Part shown: in pieces, positions 52,671 through 61,574 of the stretch | Layout of the letters: every line of letters starts with the position of its first letter | Position numbering within the stretch: the stretch's first letter is position 1 | Assembly: GCA_040289295.1 (NCBI GenBank) | Contig: PSLA01000001.1 | Location: 1 to 64,000, forward strand | DNA length: 64,000 bases | Reading direction: 5' to 3' | From: J051 sp040289295 | GTDB taxonomy: Bacteria > Armatimonadota > Fimbriimonadia > Fimbriimonadales > ATM1 | The notes under the pieces: generated by a model | What the model saw: only the letters and a program-made list of their open reading frames with translations | Databases searched by the model: none | Told to the model about the DNA's origin: nothing | Translations under genes and position numbers: made by a program

Positions 52671-55226
52671 ATGCTTCCAATGATGTGCCTCGCGGTCGCC
52701 GTATACCTTCTTATCACCCCAATCCTCCCCCTTTGGGAGAGGGCCGGGGTGAGGGAGCCCCCCCTCTCCCTCTGGGAGAGGGCTGGGGTGAGGGAGCTTT
52801 TCGCCCTAACGACGGCAGCAGAGGGTCCCCCTCCCCCTTTGCGAAAGCGTTGTGGCGAGCGCCCTACATGCCTGCAAGACCTGCTCGCCGAAGCACGAGC
52901 CGCGGAGCATGAGGGGAAGACGGCGGAGGCGATACGGCTTTATCGCGCCTACTTGCGCGAGCACCCCGACGAGTTCATCGCACTCTACAACCTCGGAGCG
53001 CTGCTGATCCGCACCGGGCAGCCCAACGACGCGCTGGAGGCTGAGCCGAATCGCCTGGAGCCGCGGATGGCACTCGCCAACGCGTACCTGCTGCTCAACG
53101 AGCCGCTGACGGCACTGGAGGTTCTGCGACCGGCGGAGGCTACTGGGGCAAACGTTCCGGAGTACTGGAGCCTGCGTGCCGGAGTGGAGGCCTCGATAGG
53201 CGACGGGGCTGCCACCGCGTCCGCGCGCCGAGCAAAGAGCCTGGCGCCGAAGCGCTTTGACCTGGCTATGCAGGCTGCCGCGATCTTCGTCGCCTTCGGC
53301 AAGCACGCGGAGGCGGCGGACGCCTACAGGGACGCAGCGCTTCTGAGCCCTGGCGACCCAGCGCCCGTGCTCGGAGAGGCCCGCGTTCTGATTGCCATGG
53401 GCAACCCACAACAGGCTGCGGAACTGTGCGAGTCGGCGTATTCTCGCTTTCCGACCAACGCCGAGATCGCCGAGCAGCATGCGCGGGCACTGCTGACGCT
53501 GAGCCGTGCTGAAGATGCCCTGAGTGTGTTGGATGCGGCGCAGGGTCGTGGGGTAGACCGACTGTCGTTGGCGGTGGCTCGCGCGGAGGTTCTTCAAGCC
53601 CTCCAGAGGCATAGCGAGGCGCTTCGCGCGCTCAATGAGGCACTCGAGAGCCGACCGGACGACACGCGCGCTCTGGCGGCGCGATCGCGACTGCACCTCC
53701 TCTCGAAGCGATACAAGGAAGCAGAGCGAGACGCGGACATGGCGATGCGCGTTGCCCCGCGGTGGCGGGAGGCGTACCTTCTCGCGCTCGAGGTCGCCCG
53801 CGCACAGAACAAGTCCCACGCGGAGGAGGTAATTCTACGCAACTGGATCGCGAATGCACCGGAGCAGCCCGAGGCTTATCCAATTCTTCTCCAGATTCTC
53901 CTAAAACGAGAAGCATGGTCGGAAGTCGGAGTGCTCGCGGACTTCTATCTGAGAATTCGGCCCAACGACAAAGAGGCGCTCGGCATGCTGGCGCAGGCGT
54001 TTCTGGGAAGCGGAGACGTCGGGACAGCCATCGAACGCCTGAACGCCGCCTTCGCACGAGGCGTCGAAAGCGAGCAACTGTACCTCTACCTTGCTTTGTG
54101 CTATCGTAAGCAACAGTCCGCCGCAGAGGCGATTCGCGTGCTCGAAACGCTTGTGCGCAAGTATCCCAACTCCGAACGAGGCTGGTCGTTGCTGGCGACG
54201 ATTCAGGAGCCGCAACGCCCCGACGCCGCGCTCGTTGTGTATGACCGGATGCTTGCGGCGCTACCTGGCAACCTGGAAGCGATAAAGGGACGCGCGCGGA
54301 TGCTGAGCCGGTTGCAGCGCCACGAAGAGTCGGCACGCGAGTGGATCCGCCTCGCTGAGTTGCAAGGTTCAAAGGGGCCGTACTATTTCGCCGCGATGGA
54401 GTGGGCAGCCGCAGGCAAACCGGAGCAAGCCGACGCGATGTTCGCGCGTCTCCGAGATCAACACAAAGAGGATGTGGACCTGTTTGTGGTTCACGCGCAG
54501 TACCTCGCCGATTCGGAGCGACTAGACGAAGCGCTGACTGTTTTCAAGGGGATAACGCACATCGCCCCGACCGACCCTCGGGGCTATCTCGCCGGTGGAC
54601 GCGCGCTGGTGGACCGACACCGACCCGATGCTGCGATTGACCTCCTGCTCCCCGGTGGCAGACATCTCTACAAAGACTTTCAATACTTCCGACTGCTCGA
54701 AGAAGCGGCGCTGAAAGCGCAAAGGCCTGATGTCATCGCCACCGTGACGGAAGACCTCGTTGAGCGAGGGCTGTTTTCTCTGCCTATGGTTGTCGCGTAT
54801 GTGAACGCACAAGCGCGCAAGAAGGCCATCGCAGCCGCCATTGCGCGCCTCGAGCGAGCAGCGAAGGACCATCCAAACGAGATGGCTGTTTTCTTCGGCT
54901 TGGCACGAGCCAAGGCGTTGAACAACGACGGAAAAGGCGCACTGGAGGCACTTGACCGAGCTGTTGACCTGGCCCCCTCCGACGTGGAAGTGCTCCAGGT
55001 GTATGCCCAAGCAGCCGAGGCGGCGCAGGACCCCCAGCGAGCCGCTCGAGCCTACGGGCTACTCGCCGTTGCGCTGCCGAACGACTCACGCTACGTTCTC
55101 AAGCAGGCGGGCTACCTCAGGGAACTGGGGCGAAAGGACGAGGCCATCGCCGTCTTGCGGCAGGCTCGCGATCGCTTCCCCAATGACAGCGAGATTGTCG
55201 AGATGCTCCGCGCGCTCGGCGGCTGA
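52671..55226 (+). CDS. Large TPR-repeat protein, exported, with repeat insertion near N-terminus
   Basis: 851 residues from ATG 52671, five bases after the metH stop. The N-terminus MLPMMCLAVAVYLL looks like a signal peptide, but it is followed by PLWERAGVRE twice in a 13-residue period, encoded by GGGAGAGGG-type repeats; ALTTAAEG, a likely cleavage site, comes only after them. The remainder is about 20 tetratricopeptide repeats (for example EAIRLYRAYLREHPDEFIAL, GDVGTAIERLNAAFARG) and no other domain. It is expected to scaffold protein complexes in the periplasm or at the outer membrane. Whether the peptide insertion abolishes export is unclear. Convergent with kdsA. Confidence 0.85.
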   Translation: MLPMMCLAVAVYLLITPILPLWERAGVREPPLSLWERAGVRELFALTTAAEGPPPPLRKRCGERPTCLQDLLAEARAAEHEGKTAEAIRLYRAYLREHPDEFIALYNLGALLIRTGQPNDALEAEPNRLEPRMALANAYLLLNEPLTALEVLRPAEATGANVPEYWSLRAGVEASIGDGAATASARRAKSLAPKRFDLAMQAAAIFVAFGKHAEAADAYRDAALLSPGDPAPVLGEARVLIAMGNPQQAAELCESAYSRFPTNAEIAEQHARALLTLSRAEDALSVLDAAQGRGVDRLSLAVARAEVLQALQRHSEALRALNEALESRPDDTRALAARSRLHLLSKRYKEAERDADMAMRVAPRWREAYLLALEVARAQNKSHAEEVILRNWIANAPEQPEAYPILLQILLKREAWSEVGVLADFYLRIRPNDKEALGMLAQAFLGSGDVGTAIERLNAAFARGVESEQLYLYLALCYRKQQSAAEAIRVLETLVRKYPNSERGWSLLATIQEPQRPDAALVVYDRMLAALPGNLEAIKGRARMLSRLQRHEESAREWIRLAELQGSKGPYYFAAMEWAAAGKPEQADAMFARLRDQHKEDVDLFVVHAQYLADSERLDEALTVFKGITHIAPTDPRGYLAGGRALVDRHRPDAAIDLLLPGGRHLYKDFQYFRLLEEAALKAQRPDVIATVTEDLVERGLFSLPMVVAYVNAQARKKAIAAAIARLERAAKDHPNEMAVFFGLARAKALNNDGKGALEALDRAVDLAPSDVEVLQVYAQAAEAAQDPQRAARAYGLLAVALPNDSRYVLKQAGYLRELGRKDEAIAVLRQARDRFPNDSEIVEMLRALGG
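52724..52796. repeat. Tandem GGGAGAGGG-type repeat in the TPR gene
   Basis: Two units with the same GGGAGAGGGCYGGGGTGAGG core, 39 bases apart, so the reading frame stays open. A third, degenerate C-rich piece lies near 52826-52850. Related to the single hairpin repeat at 40110-40147. Confidence 0.85.
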
Positions 55227-55246
55227 TCATCGGCAGACAGCCGCCG

Positions 55247-55349
55247 AGGGAAGGCGAGCGTCCCCGCGAGCAGTTCTTTGATGGCGGTCCTCTGGTGCTC
55301 GCAAGACGCTCACGCTCCCTGGTGCGTGAGGTAGGGAGCGAGAGCCGCC
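55247..55349. repeat. Inverted pair of dispersed repeats, TPR/kdsA junction
   Basis: A reverse unit (55247-55272) and a forward unit (55295-55320) of the 26-base family, plus a degenerate reverse piece (about 55333-55349). The first two are complementary and can fold into a long imperfect hairpin between the two convergent genes, in a position suited to a bidirectional terminator. Confidence 0.8.
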
Positions 55350-55356
55350 CACCAGG

Positions 55357-56175
55357 TCAGCCGCGAGCCTTCCAGACTCGCAGCACGTCCCTGAGCAATG
55401 CTTCGGCATCGGCAAGGCGCCATTGCGTCGCGCTATCGGAAAGAGCTTTCTCGGGCTCTGGGTGAACTTCCAGGAACAAGGCGTCAATCCCCACCGCGGC
55501 AGCCGCGCGAGCGAGCGCCGGAATCGCGTCGCGATTGCCACCCGACTGCGTGCCTGCTGCTCCTGGCCGTTGGGCGCTGTGTGTGGCGTCGAAGCACAGC
55601 GGCCAGCCGAACGAGCGCAACACAGGCACCCCTGCCATGTCGACAACGAGCGCGTGGTAACCGAACGTTGTTCCACGCTCCGTGAGGACGATCCCCTGTG
55701 CGCCTGCGGCCTCGAGTTTGCCCACGATGTGCTTTGCGTCTTCTGGCGCCAGGAACTGCCCCTTCTTCACATTCACCGGCGCGCCGGTCTCCGCGCAGGC
55801 AGCCAAGAGGTCTGTCTGCCGACAAAGAAATGCGGGGACCTGTAAGAGATCAACCTCCTGTGCGACCGGTTTGGCTTGTTCCGGCAGGTGCACGTCGGTC
55901 GTCGTCGGCACGTGGAACTCCCGCTTCACTCTTGCCAGCAGTTCGAGCCCCGCATCCATCCCTCGGCCACGCGGAGTGGAGACGCTGCTGCGATTCGCCT
56001 TATCAAACGACGCCTTGAAGATGTAGCCCACCGAGAGCACCGAGCACAAACTTTTCATCTTCTCTACAACGCGTGCGCAGACGTCCCAGCTCTCGGCGAG
56101 GCAGGGCCCCGCGATGATGACCGGATGCCCTCCGCCGATCGGTACGCCTGCAACGTCAACGCTCTTCACGTCCAT
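55357..56175 (-). CDS. kdsA: 3-deoxy-8-phosphooctulonate (Kdo 8-P) synthase
   Basis: 272 residues from ATG 56175; the longer open frame would run through dsbD. Markers are IIAGPCLAES, FKASFDKANRSS, TDVHLPEQA, the LQVPAFLCRQTDLL block and FDATHSAQRPG. Condenses arabinose 5-phosphate with phosphoenolpyruvate in the cytoplasm to start Kdo synthesis for lipopolysaccharide, so an outer membrane with LPS is expected. It lies two bases after the dsbD stop. Other kds genes are not in the window. Confidence 0.96.
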   Translation of the reverse strand: MDVKSVDVAGVPIGGGHPVIIAGPCLAESWDVCARVVEKMKSLCSVLSVGYIFKASFDKANRSSVSTPRGRGMDAGLELLARVKREFHVPTTTDVHLPEQAKPVAQEVDLLQVPAFLCRQTDLLAACAETGAPVNVKKGQFLAPEDAKHIVGKLEAAGAQGIVLTERGTTFGYHALVVDMAGVPVLRSFGWPLCFDATHSAQRPGAAGTQSGGNRDAIPALARAAAAVGIDALFLEVHPEPEKALSDSATQWRLADAEALLRDVLRVWKARG

Positions 56176-56177
56176 GC

Positions 56178-58187
56178 CTAAGGTATCGCCCCCGCGTCCC
56201 TCAGCAGTCGCAGCCAGCCCTCCGCATCGATAAACTCCTTCTGGATATGCGTCAGCCTTCCCTGCGGGTCGTAGAACCGGATATGCGGCAGTGACTGCCA
56301 GCCGAAGTGCTCCTGCGTTGCCTTCTGATATGCGGCATCCACACCGGTCGAGAGATCCATCTTGAAGGCGCGAACGCCGCGCATCGCTCGGATGACGTCC
56401 GGGTCGGTAAACGTCTTGTGTTCGATTTCCATGCATGCCGCGCACCAGTTCGCCGTACCGTCTACCACCACGGGTGTTCCGCTTCCCACCGCCTGTTCGA
56501 AAGCCTCGATCGTGAACGGCTCCCACTTGATCCCTTCAGGCGGAGGTTTTGTCGCGTCGTTGATGTAACCAGAACCGTACCAAGCCATGAACAGAATCGC
56601 AACTGTGCGCACAAAGGCAACGATCTTTGATGAGAACGACCGGTCGAACCAAAGAAGATACGCAGCCGAAACGAAGAACGCCACAGCGTTGACCCACAGC
56701 GTTGCGACGTACGGGATGTTTGCGCTCAACCCTTGCATCGCCGGACCGAGGTAGCGCGTTACTGCGAATAGGACGATAACCAGGCCGATAATGCGCTTCA
56801 GCGTTGTGAGCCAGTCTGCGGAGCGCGGAAGCTGAGCGCCAGCGACCGCAAGGAACACATAAGGCAAGCCAAGCCCAAGACCGATCGCGGTGAATACTGA
56901 GATCCCCAACGGGAAACTTCCCTGCTGCGCGACCACGATCGCAAGCGCGGCGATGAGCGCGGTACCGCACGGGGCCGCCCCGACACCAAGTAGTGACCCC
57001 ATCATGAACGCACCGGCCGTACCGGAACGCCCGCGCAACTGTTTCTGCAGGAAGCCAGGCAGTCGGATTTCGTACACGCCGAACATGGAAAGTGCAAGAC
57101 CAAACAGCAAGGCGAACACGCCTAAGTTGAACCACGGGCTTTGGAACAGCGTGCCGAACCCCTTTCCCACCAGAACCGACACCGCTCCGAACACCCCGAA
57201 GCTGAGCGCGATGCCGAGCATGTACGACACGCCGAGCGCGAACTTGCCGCCGGTGCTTTCCCTCGCCTGCTGGCTGAAGAACGAGAGCGTTATCGGAATG
57301 AGCGGATAGACGCATGGAGTGAGGTTCAGCAGCAGTCCGGCGAGGAAACCAGCGAGGAGTAGTGCCAAGAACCCTGTGTTCGTTGCCTGCCCTTGTTCGT
57401 CGAGCGGCACCTCGCCGGCCCGACTCGGGTAGCGGTCAACGCCCGCGAGCGGGTCCCTAACAGTTGGCCGCTCCTGCGTCTCTACGGTTTCCGCTGGTGC
57501 AGCATCCACCTGTGGGTACAAGCCCGGCGCAGCGCCATCCTCCATGTCGAACCGCTGGTCGTTGCTCGACACGGGCGTGTCATCCCGCAAGACGTCCTCC
57601 CTGTCTTGCGCCGGCGGGTGCTTCGGTGGCGCGGTATCGCCCGCACGTGACGAGCCGGTGTTCGTCAGCGGCGTCTCATCCCGCTCTATCGTTAGCGACG
57701 CGCTTGCGGTAACGATGTCCGGTGGGAAGCAGGACGAGTCGTCGCACATTTGTACCTGCACGGCGACCTCAACAGGCACCTCGCCTTGGGCATTTGCGGG
57801 CAGGCGCACCCGAATCGGGATGCGGATGTTGCCCTCGTAGACAGCCAGCGGCTCGTCGCTGAAGCCGAACGTCTTCATCTTGCCCTTTGGGTACTCAGCG
57901 GAGACCAGCGTGCCTCCGGTCTTCAGCGAAATGCTCACCGGAATGAACCCGTCGACGTTTGGTGGGTTCTGGTTCGCATGCAGACCGGTAGGAATCCTGA
58001 CTTCCACAACGCCGGGCACGACCGCACCTGGCTTCGCGGACCTGACGTCAAAGCGAAGGTTGGCTTTGGCTTGCTGGGCAACGGCGCTGCCCAACGCGGC
58101 AAGCGCAAACAGGAAGAGGAGGGCGATTCGAACGTAGCGAGCCAATTCAGACGATAGGTTACTCCATCCGGGGCGTCGGGAAGTCAT
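56178..58187 (-). CDS. dsbD: Thiol:disulfide interchange protein DsbD
   Basis: 669 residues. Signal peptide (IALLFLFALAALGSAVAQ), N-terminal periplasmic domain with VQMCDDSSCFPP, a Pro/Asp/Glu-rich linker of about 90 residues, eight membrane helices with the redox pair in LTPCVYPLIP and GAAPCGTALIA, and a C-terminal thioredoxin-like domain with ANWCAACMEIEHK. All six catalytic cysteines are present. It passes reducing power from cytoplasmic thioredoxin to periplasmic proteins and cytochrome c maturation. It faces the oxidising VKOR-DsbA protein encoded at 1001-2158. Confidence 0.95.
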   Translation of the reverse strand: MTSRRPGWSNLSSELARYVRIALLFLFALAALGSAVAQQAKANLRFDVRSAKPGAVVPGVVEVRIPTGLHANQNPPNVDGFIPVSISLKTGGTLVSAEYPKGKMKTFGFSDEPLAVYEGNIRIPIRVRLPANAQGEVPVEVAVQVQMCDDSSCFPPDIVTASASLTIERDETPLTNTGSSRAGDTAPPKHPPAQDREDVLRDDTPVSSNDQRFDMEDGAAPGLYPQVDAAPAETVETQERPTVRDPLAGVDRYPSRAGEVPLDEQGQATNTGFLALLLAGFLAGLLLNLTPCVYPLIPITLSFFSQQARESTGGKFALGVSYMLGIALSFGVFGAVSVLVGKGFGTLFQSPWFNLGVFALLFGLALSMFGVYEIRLPGFLQKQLRGRSGTAGAFMMGSLLGVGAAPCGTALIAALAIVVAQQGSFPLGISVFTAIGLGLGLPYVFLAVAGAQLPRSADWLTTLKRIIGLVIVLFAVTRYLGPAMQGLSANIPYVATLWVNAVAFFVSAAYLLWFDRSFSSKIVAFVRTVAILFMAWYGSGYINDATKPPPEGIKWEPFTIEAFEQAVGSGTPVVVDGTANWCAACMEIEHKTFTDPDVIRAMRGVRAFKMDLSTGVDAAYQKATQEHFGWQSLPHIRFYDPQGRLTHIQKEFIDAEGWLRLLRDAGAIP

Positions 58188-58225
58188 GCTTGTTCGAACG
58201 TCCGCATCGCGCTCGCGGGTTTCCT

Positions 58226-59221
58226 CTACTCGAACAACCGAACCGTCTCACCCGTGGCGGCACTCTGCCTCGCAGCCTCGAGGATCGCAATGCTGCACCG
58301 CACTTCCTCGGGCTTGACGGCGAGTTCCTTGCCATCCAGAAGATGGTCGCGAACGTTCTCATAGACCGTGCGCCAAGTGGACTCCGGCGCCTTCAAAGTG
58401 AGATCTCCCGAAAGGCTGCCGCGAATCGCGCCACGGACGAGCGCAGTATCCCAACCCTCCATCCTGAGAGCCGCGTCCTCTCCTCGAACCAACCAGCGCG
58501 GTCGAGAGAGGTGGCTGACGCACCCTACGTCGAACTGCGCGACCACGTCGTTCTCGAACGTGATGCTAACCGTGGTCTGTGTCTCAACGTTTACCCCCTC
58601 GTGGCCACCGTAGTGCTGGGTAGCGAAAACCAGCCTCGGCTTCACCGGATTCATCAATTGGACCAGTTGGTCGGCCAAGTGAGCGCCCCAATCGTACAGC
58701 ATGCCACCACCATGCTCCTTGCTGCCGCGCCAGCCCACCGGAAACCAGTGCCCGTTGACCGAAGATTCGATTTGAAACACCGCGCCTAAAACGCCAGATT
58801 TGATCACCGAGCGCACGAGCAGGTAGTCCCCGTCCCAACGGCGGTTCTGATAGACGCTCAGCATTCGCCCTGCCTCCGTCGCGGCATCGATCATGGCGTC
58901 CGCCTCCGCCACGCTAAGGCACATCACCTTCTCAGTCAAGACGTCTTTGCCCGCGCGGCTGGCTTGTATGCTCAGCCTGGCGTGCGTATCGTGAGGTGTG
59001 ACCAGCACAACGAGGCGCACATCCTCACGCTCAAGGAGCTGCTCGAAAGAATCACAGACCACCGCGGCTGGCTGCTCTTCTCGCGCCGCCTCCCGACGCT
59101 CAGGGAGCACGTCGAAGATCGCGCGCAGTTCCATTCCCTCGACGGCGTGCACATGCTCGGCGTGATGCCTTCCCATTTGAAACCGCGCGCCATACCCAAC
59201 CAGACCGACGCCGATCGCCAT
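58226..59221 (-). CDS. Gfo/Idh/MocA-family oxidoreductase
   Basis: 331 residues. The N-terminal Rossmann fold starts GVGLVGYGARFQMGRHH (GxGxxG in variant GYGARF), then VLVTPHDTHARL and TEKVMCLSVAEADAM, where the EKP motif of the family is EKV (Glu-Lys retained, Pro lost). The C-terminal part has GGGMLYDWGAHLADQLVQL. NAD(P)-dependent dehydrogenase of a sugar or inositol-like substrate, not identifiable from sequence. It lies 38 bases upstream of dsbD on the same strand. Confidence 0.9.
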   Translation of the reverse strand: MAIGVGLVGYGARFQMGRHHAEHVHAVEGMELRAIFDVLPERREAAREEQPAAVVCDSFEQLLEREDVRLVVLVTPHDTHARLSIQASRAGKDVLTEKVMCLSVAEADAMIDAATEAGRMLSVYQNRRWDGDYLLVRSVIKSGVLGAVFQIESSVNGHWFPVGWRGSKEHGGGMLYDWGAHLADQLVQLMNPVKPRLVFATQHYGGHEGVNVETQTTVSITFENDVVAQFDVGCVSHLSRPRWLVRGEDAALRMEGWDTALVRGAIRGSLSGDLTLKAPESTWRTVYENVRDHLLDGKELAVKPEEVRCSIAILEAARQSAATGETVRLFE

Positions 59222-59750
59222 GTCAGCGTGTCTACCCGTTGTGTCGGTGGGGATGCGAGTTGACGGCGGCTAAGCCCCAGGCGCGACCGCATCGCTGGCG
59301 CTGCACCTCGGTGCTGACCGGTAGGGCGAGGCTATCAACATCAAGAAGCCTTGCTCGCGGGGACGCTCGCCCTCCCTTCAACATAGGGAGCGTGGACGTC
59401 TCGCGAACACAGGGAGCGTGAGCGTCTCGCGAACACCAAACCATCGCCATCAAAAAACGGCTCGCGAAGACGTTCGCCCTCCCTTGTTGCCAGCCGCATA
59501 CCAGCCAGGGAGGGCGAGCCTCCGGCGAGCCGTCGCGATGCCCTCCCGAGGAGGAACGCGAGGAAGTTAAGCCACCTTGTGCAGCAAGCATGACCTTAGG
59601 TAACCAGATGGCTGGAACCTCACGCATTATCCTGCGAAACACTAAAATCAAGAACCGCTTGACCGCCCTCGTGATTCTGCCGAGGTGATGCAAGATTTGC
59701 AACGTCTTTCTCCTTCCGGGTGGGTTTGCGCACGGGGTAGGCTTCTGCGA
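59222..59750. other. Divergent intergenic region with repeat cluster
   Basis: 529 bases between the Gfo/Idh/MocA gene and nhaA. Five repeat units occupy 59352-59531. The remainder holds no convincing gene, RNA or clear -35/-10 pair; an upstream in-frame start for nhaA at 59685 cannot be excluded. Confidence 0.6.
59352..59531. repeat. Cluster of five dispersed repeats in alternating orientation
   Basis: Forward at 59352-59378, reverse at 59385-59410 and 59411-59436 (tandem, separated by nothing), forward at 59459-59485 and reverse at 59507-59531. The units share AGGGAG and CTCGCG ends; the tandem reverse pair differs at two or three positions. Neighbouring opposite units can pair into hairpins. 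This is the richest cluster in the window. Confidence 0.9.
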
Positions 59751-61109
59751 GTGTCGAAGCCCATACCGGAGAGCAAGTTTCACGTTGAGACTCCGCCGAT
59801 TCGGCAGATACCCTTTGTCCGGCCGATCCTGGAGTTCACGAAGCTACAAGCCTCGTCGGGCATCTTGCTCATCACCGTTGCCTTGATTGCCATGGCTTGG
59901 GCGAACTCTCCGCTAAGCGAGCAGTACTTCCACCTCTGGAAGCGCCCCTTGGTCGTCGGGTTCGACACCTACGTGTTCAGTATGAGCTTTCACGACGTCA
60001 TCTCCGACGGGCTCATGGCGATTTTCTTCCTGCTTGTGGGGCTGGAGATCAAGCGAGAGTTCGTGATGGGCGAGCTGTCAACGGTCCGGCGCGCTGCGCT
60101 TCCCCTGATGGCAGCCGCCGGCGGCATGGTTGTCCCCGCACTCATCTACCTCATATTCAATAAGGGACTGCCGACCGAGGGCGGGTGGGGCATCGCAGTG
60201 GCGACAGACATCGCGTTCACGCTTGGCGTCATCACGCTGCTGGGCAACAGAGTGCCACTGGCGCTGAAGGTATTCCTCACAGCGTTCGCCATCGCCGATG
60301 ACATCGGGGCTGTCATCATCATCGCGCTCGTTTACAGCAACGATTTGAACTTGAACGCGCTCGCCGCCATGGGCGCTATCTGCCTGCTGCTCGCGCTGCT
60401 CAACATCGGGGGAGTTCGCAGCCTGGTACCGTACCTGGTGCTCGGCGTATTCCTCTGGCAAGCTACGTACTTCTCCGGCATCCACGCGACCGTCTCGGGC
60501 GTCTTGCTGGCGTTCTTCATTCCGATGAATTTCCGGATGAGGACGAAACAGTTCCTCGGCCTGGTCCGCCGACAGCTCAACCGTATCGAACGAGAGAACC
60601 CGTCCGACGACGCGCCGGTTACCGAGCGCCGACACTACCTGCTCGGCGAGGTTGAACGTGCCGCAGAGAGTGCCAGCATGCCCCTCATTCGGCTGGAGCA
60701 CGCCCTTCACCCGTGGGTCTCGTACGCCATCATGCCGCTGTTCGCGTTGGCGAACGCAGGCGTCGCTTTGTCAGGGATGGGGTTTGAGGCCCTTGCCCAC
60801 CCAGTATTTCTTGGGGGGGCTTTCGGCTTGGCGGCAGGCAAGGGGATCGGAATCTCCCTGTTTTCCTGGCTGGCGGTCCGGCTGGGGTTTGCCGATCTGC
60901 CGCGCAACGTCACCTGGAGGCAGCTGGTCGGGGCGGGCATCCTGGGCGGGATCGGGTTTACCATGTCCCTGTTCATCGCGAACCTCGGCCTCTCCCCGGA
61001 GGACCTGCCCGAAGCGAAGCTTGGCGTGCTGACCGCAAGCTCGGTAGCCGGGACCGTCGGCCTGGCCTGGTTGCATTGGGCGTCCCGGAGGCGAACTACC
61101 TCCAAATAG
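59751..61109 (+). CDS. nhaA: Na+/H+ antiporter NhaA
   Basis: About 452 residues from GTG 59751 (start uncertain, a 474-residue form from 59685 is possible). The family block FAIADDIGAVIIIALVY carries the two adjacent aspartates of the ion site, and IFFLLVGLEIKREFVMGEL, ATDIAFTLGVITLLGNRVP and GIGFTMSLFIANL are typical. Twelve helices are expected. It expels sodium in exchange for protons. It lies behind the large repeat cluster and 160 bases ahead of rpsO. Confidence 0.95.
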   Translation: MSKPIPESKFHVETPPIRQIPFVRPILEFTKLQASSGILLITVALIAMAWANSPLSEQYFHLWKRPLVVGFDTYVFSMSFHDVISDGLMAIFFLLVGLEIKREFVMGELSTVRRAALPLMAAAGGMVVPALIYLIFNKGLPTEGGWGIAVATDIAFTLGVITLLGNRVPLALKVFLTAFAIADDIGAVIIIALVYSNDLNLNALAAMGAICLLLALLNIGGVRSLVPYLVLGVFLWQATYFSGIHATVSGVLLAFFIPMNFRMRTKQFLGLVRRQLNRIERENPSDDAPVTERRHYLLGEVERAAESASMPLIRLEHALHPWVSYAIMPLFALANAGVALSGMGFEALAHPVFLGGAFGLAAGKGIGISLFSWLAVRLGFADLPRNVTWRQLVGAGILGGIGFTMSLFIANLGLSPEDLPEAKLGVLTASSVAGTVGLAWLHWASRRRTTSK

Positions 61110-61128
61110 GAAGGAGAACAACCCTAAA

Positions 61129-61268
61129 CCCCTTGCTTTTTGCCACCTGGACGGGGTAGAGTGCGTGGAGAGTCTCAGCACAGGTCGCCGTTGTACGGAG
61201 CTGCTGACGAGGCGGCTGCATAGAGCGGCAATCCTGCTGGGGCTCGAGAAACTAAAACAAACAAGGGG
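61129..61268 (+). promoter_or_regulatory. Possible structured leader of rpsO
   Basis: CCCCTTG (61129-61135) is complementary to CAAGGGG (61262-61268), and the latter is the only ribosome-site-like stretch before rpsO. Closing this 7-bp pairing would hide the ribosome site. S15 is known to repress its own synthesis through the leader in several bacteria, with different structures each time. The match is short, so it is a hint only. Confidence 0.3.
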
Positions 61269-61271
61269 CTT

Positions 61272-61565
61272 TTGTCACGCAGTATGCCGCTTCCCGAGGA
61301 AGTCAAACAGCAGGTTATCGAGAAGTACCGGACGTCGGATACCGACACGGGCTCGGTTGAAGTTCAGATCGCGCTCCTCACAGAGCGGATTCGACAGATC
61401 ACGGAGCACTTGCGAACGAACAAGAAAGACTTCCACTCCCGGCTGGGGCTGCTGAAGTTGGTCGGCAAGCGACGCCGGCTCGAGCGCTATCTACGCCAGC
61501 GAGACATCGATCGGTATCGCGCGTTGATTCAGGAACTCGGCATACGAGAACAAAAGCCTCAATAA
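61272..61565 (+). CDS. rpsO: Ribosomal protein uS15
   Basis: 97 residues from TTG 61272, or 93 from ATG 61284, which is nearer the usual 89. AAGGGG lies just before the TTG and too far from the ATG, so I keep the TTG. Family blocks are DTDTGSVEVQIALLTERI, NKKDFHSRLGLLKLVGKRRRLERYL in outline. It binds 16S rRNA early in 30S assembly. rpsO precedes pnp with a nine-base gap, the common order. Confidence 0.95.
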   Translation: MSRSMPLPEEVKQQVIEKYRTSDTDTGSVEVQIALLTERIRQITEHLRTNKKDFHSRLGLLKLVGKRRRLERYLRQRDIDRYRALIQELGIREQKPQ

Positions 61566-61574
61566 GGAGGCAAA

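Noticed and set aside
59352..59531. CRISPR array
   Set aside because: Units alternate in orientation, spacers are unequal (0-22 bases), and no cas gene is present.
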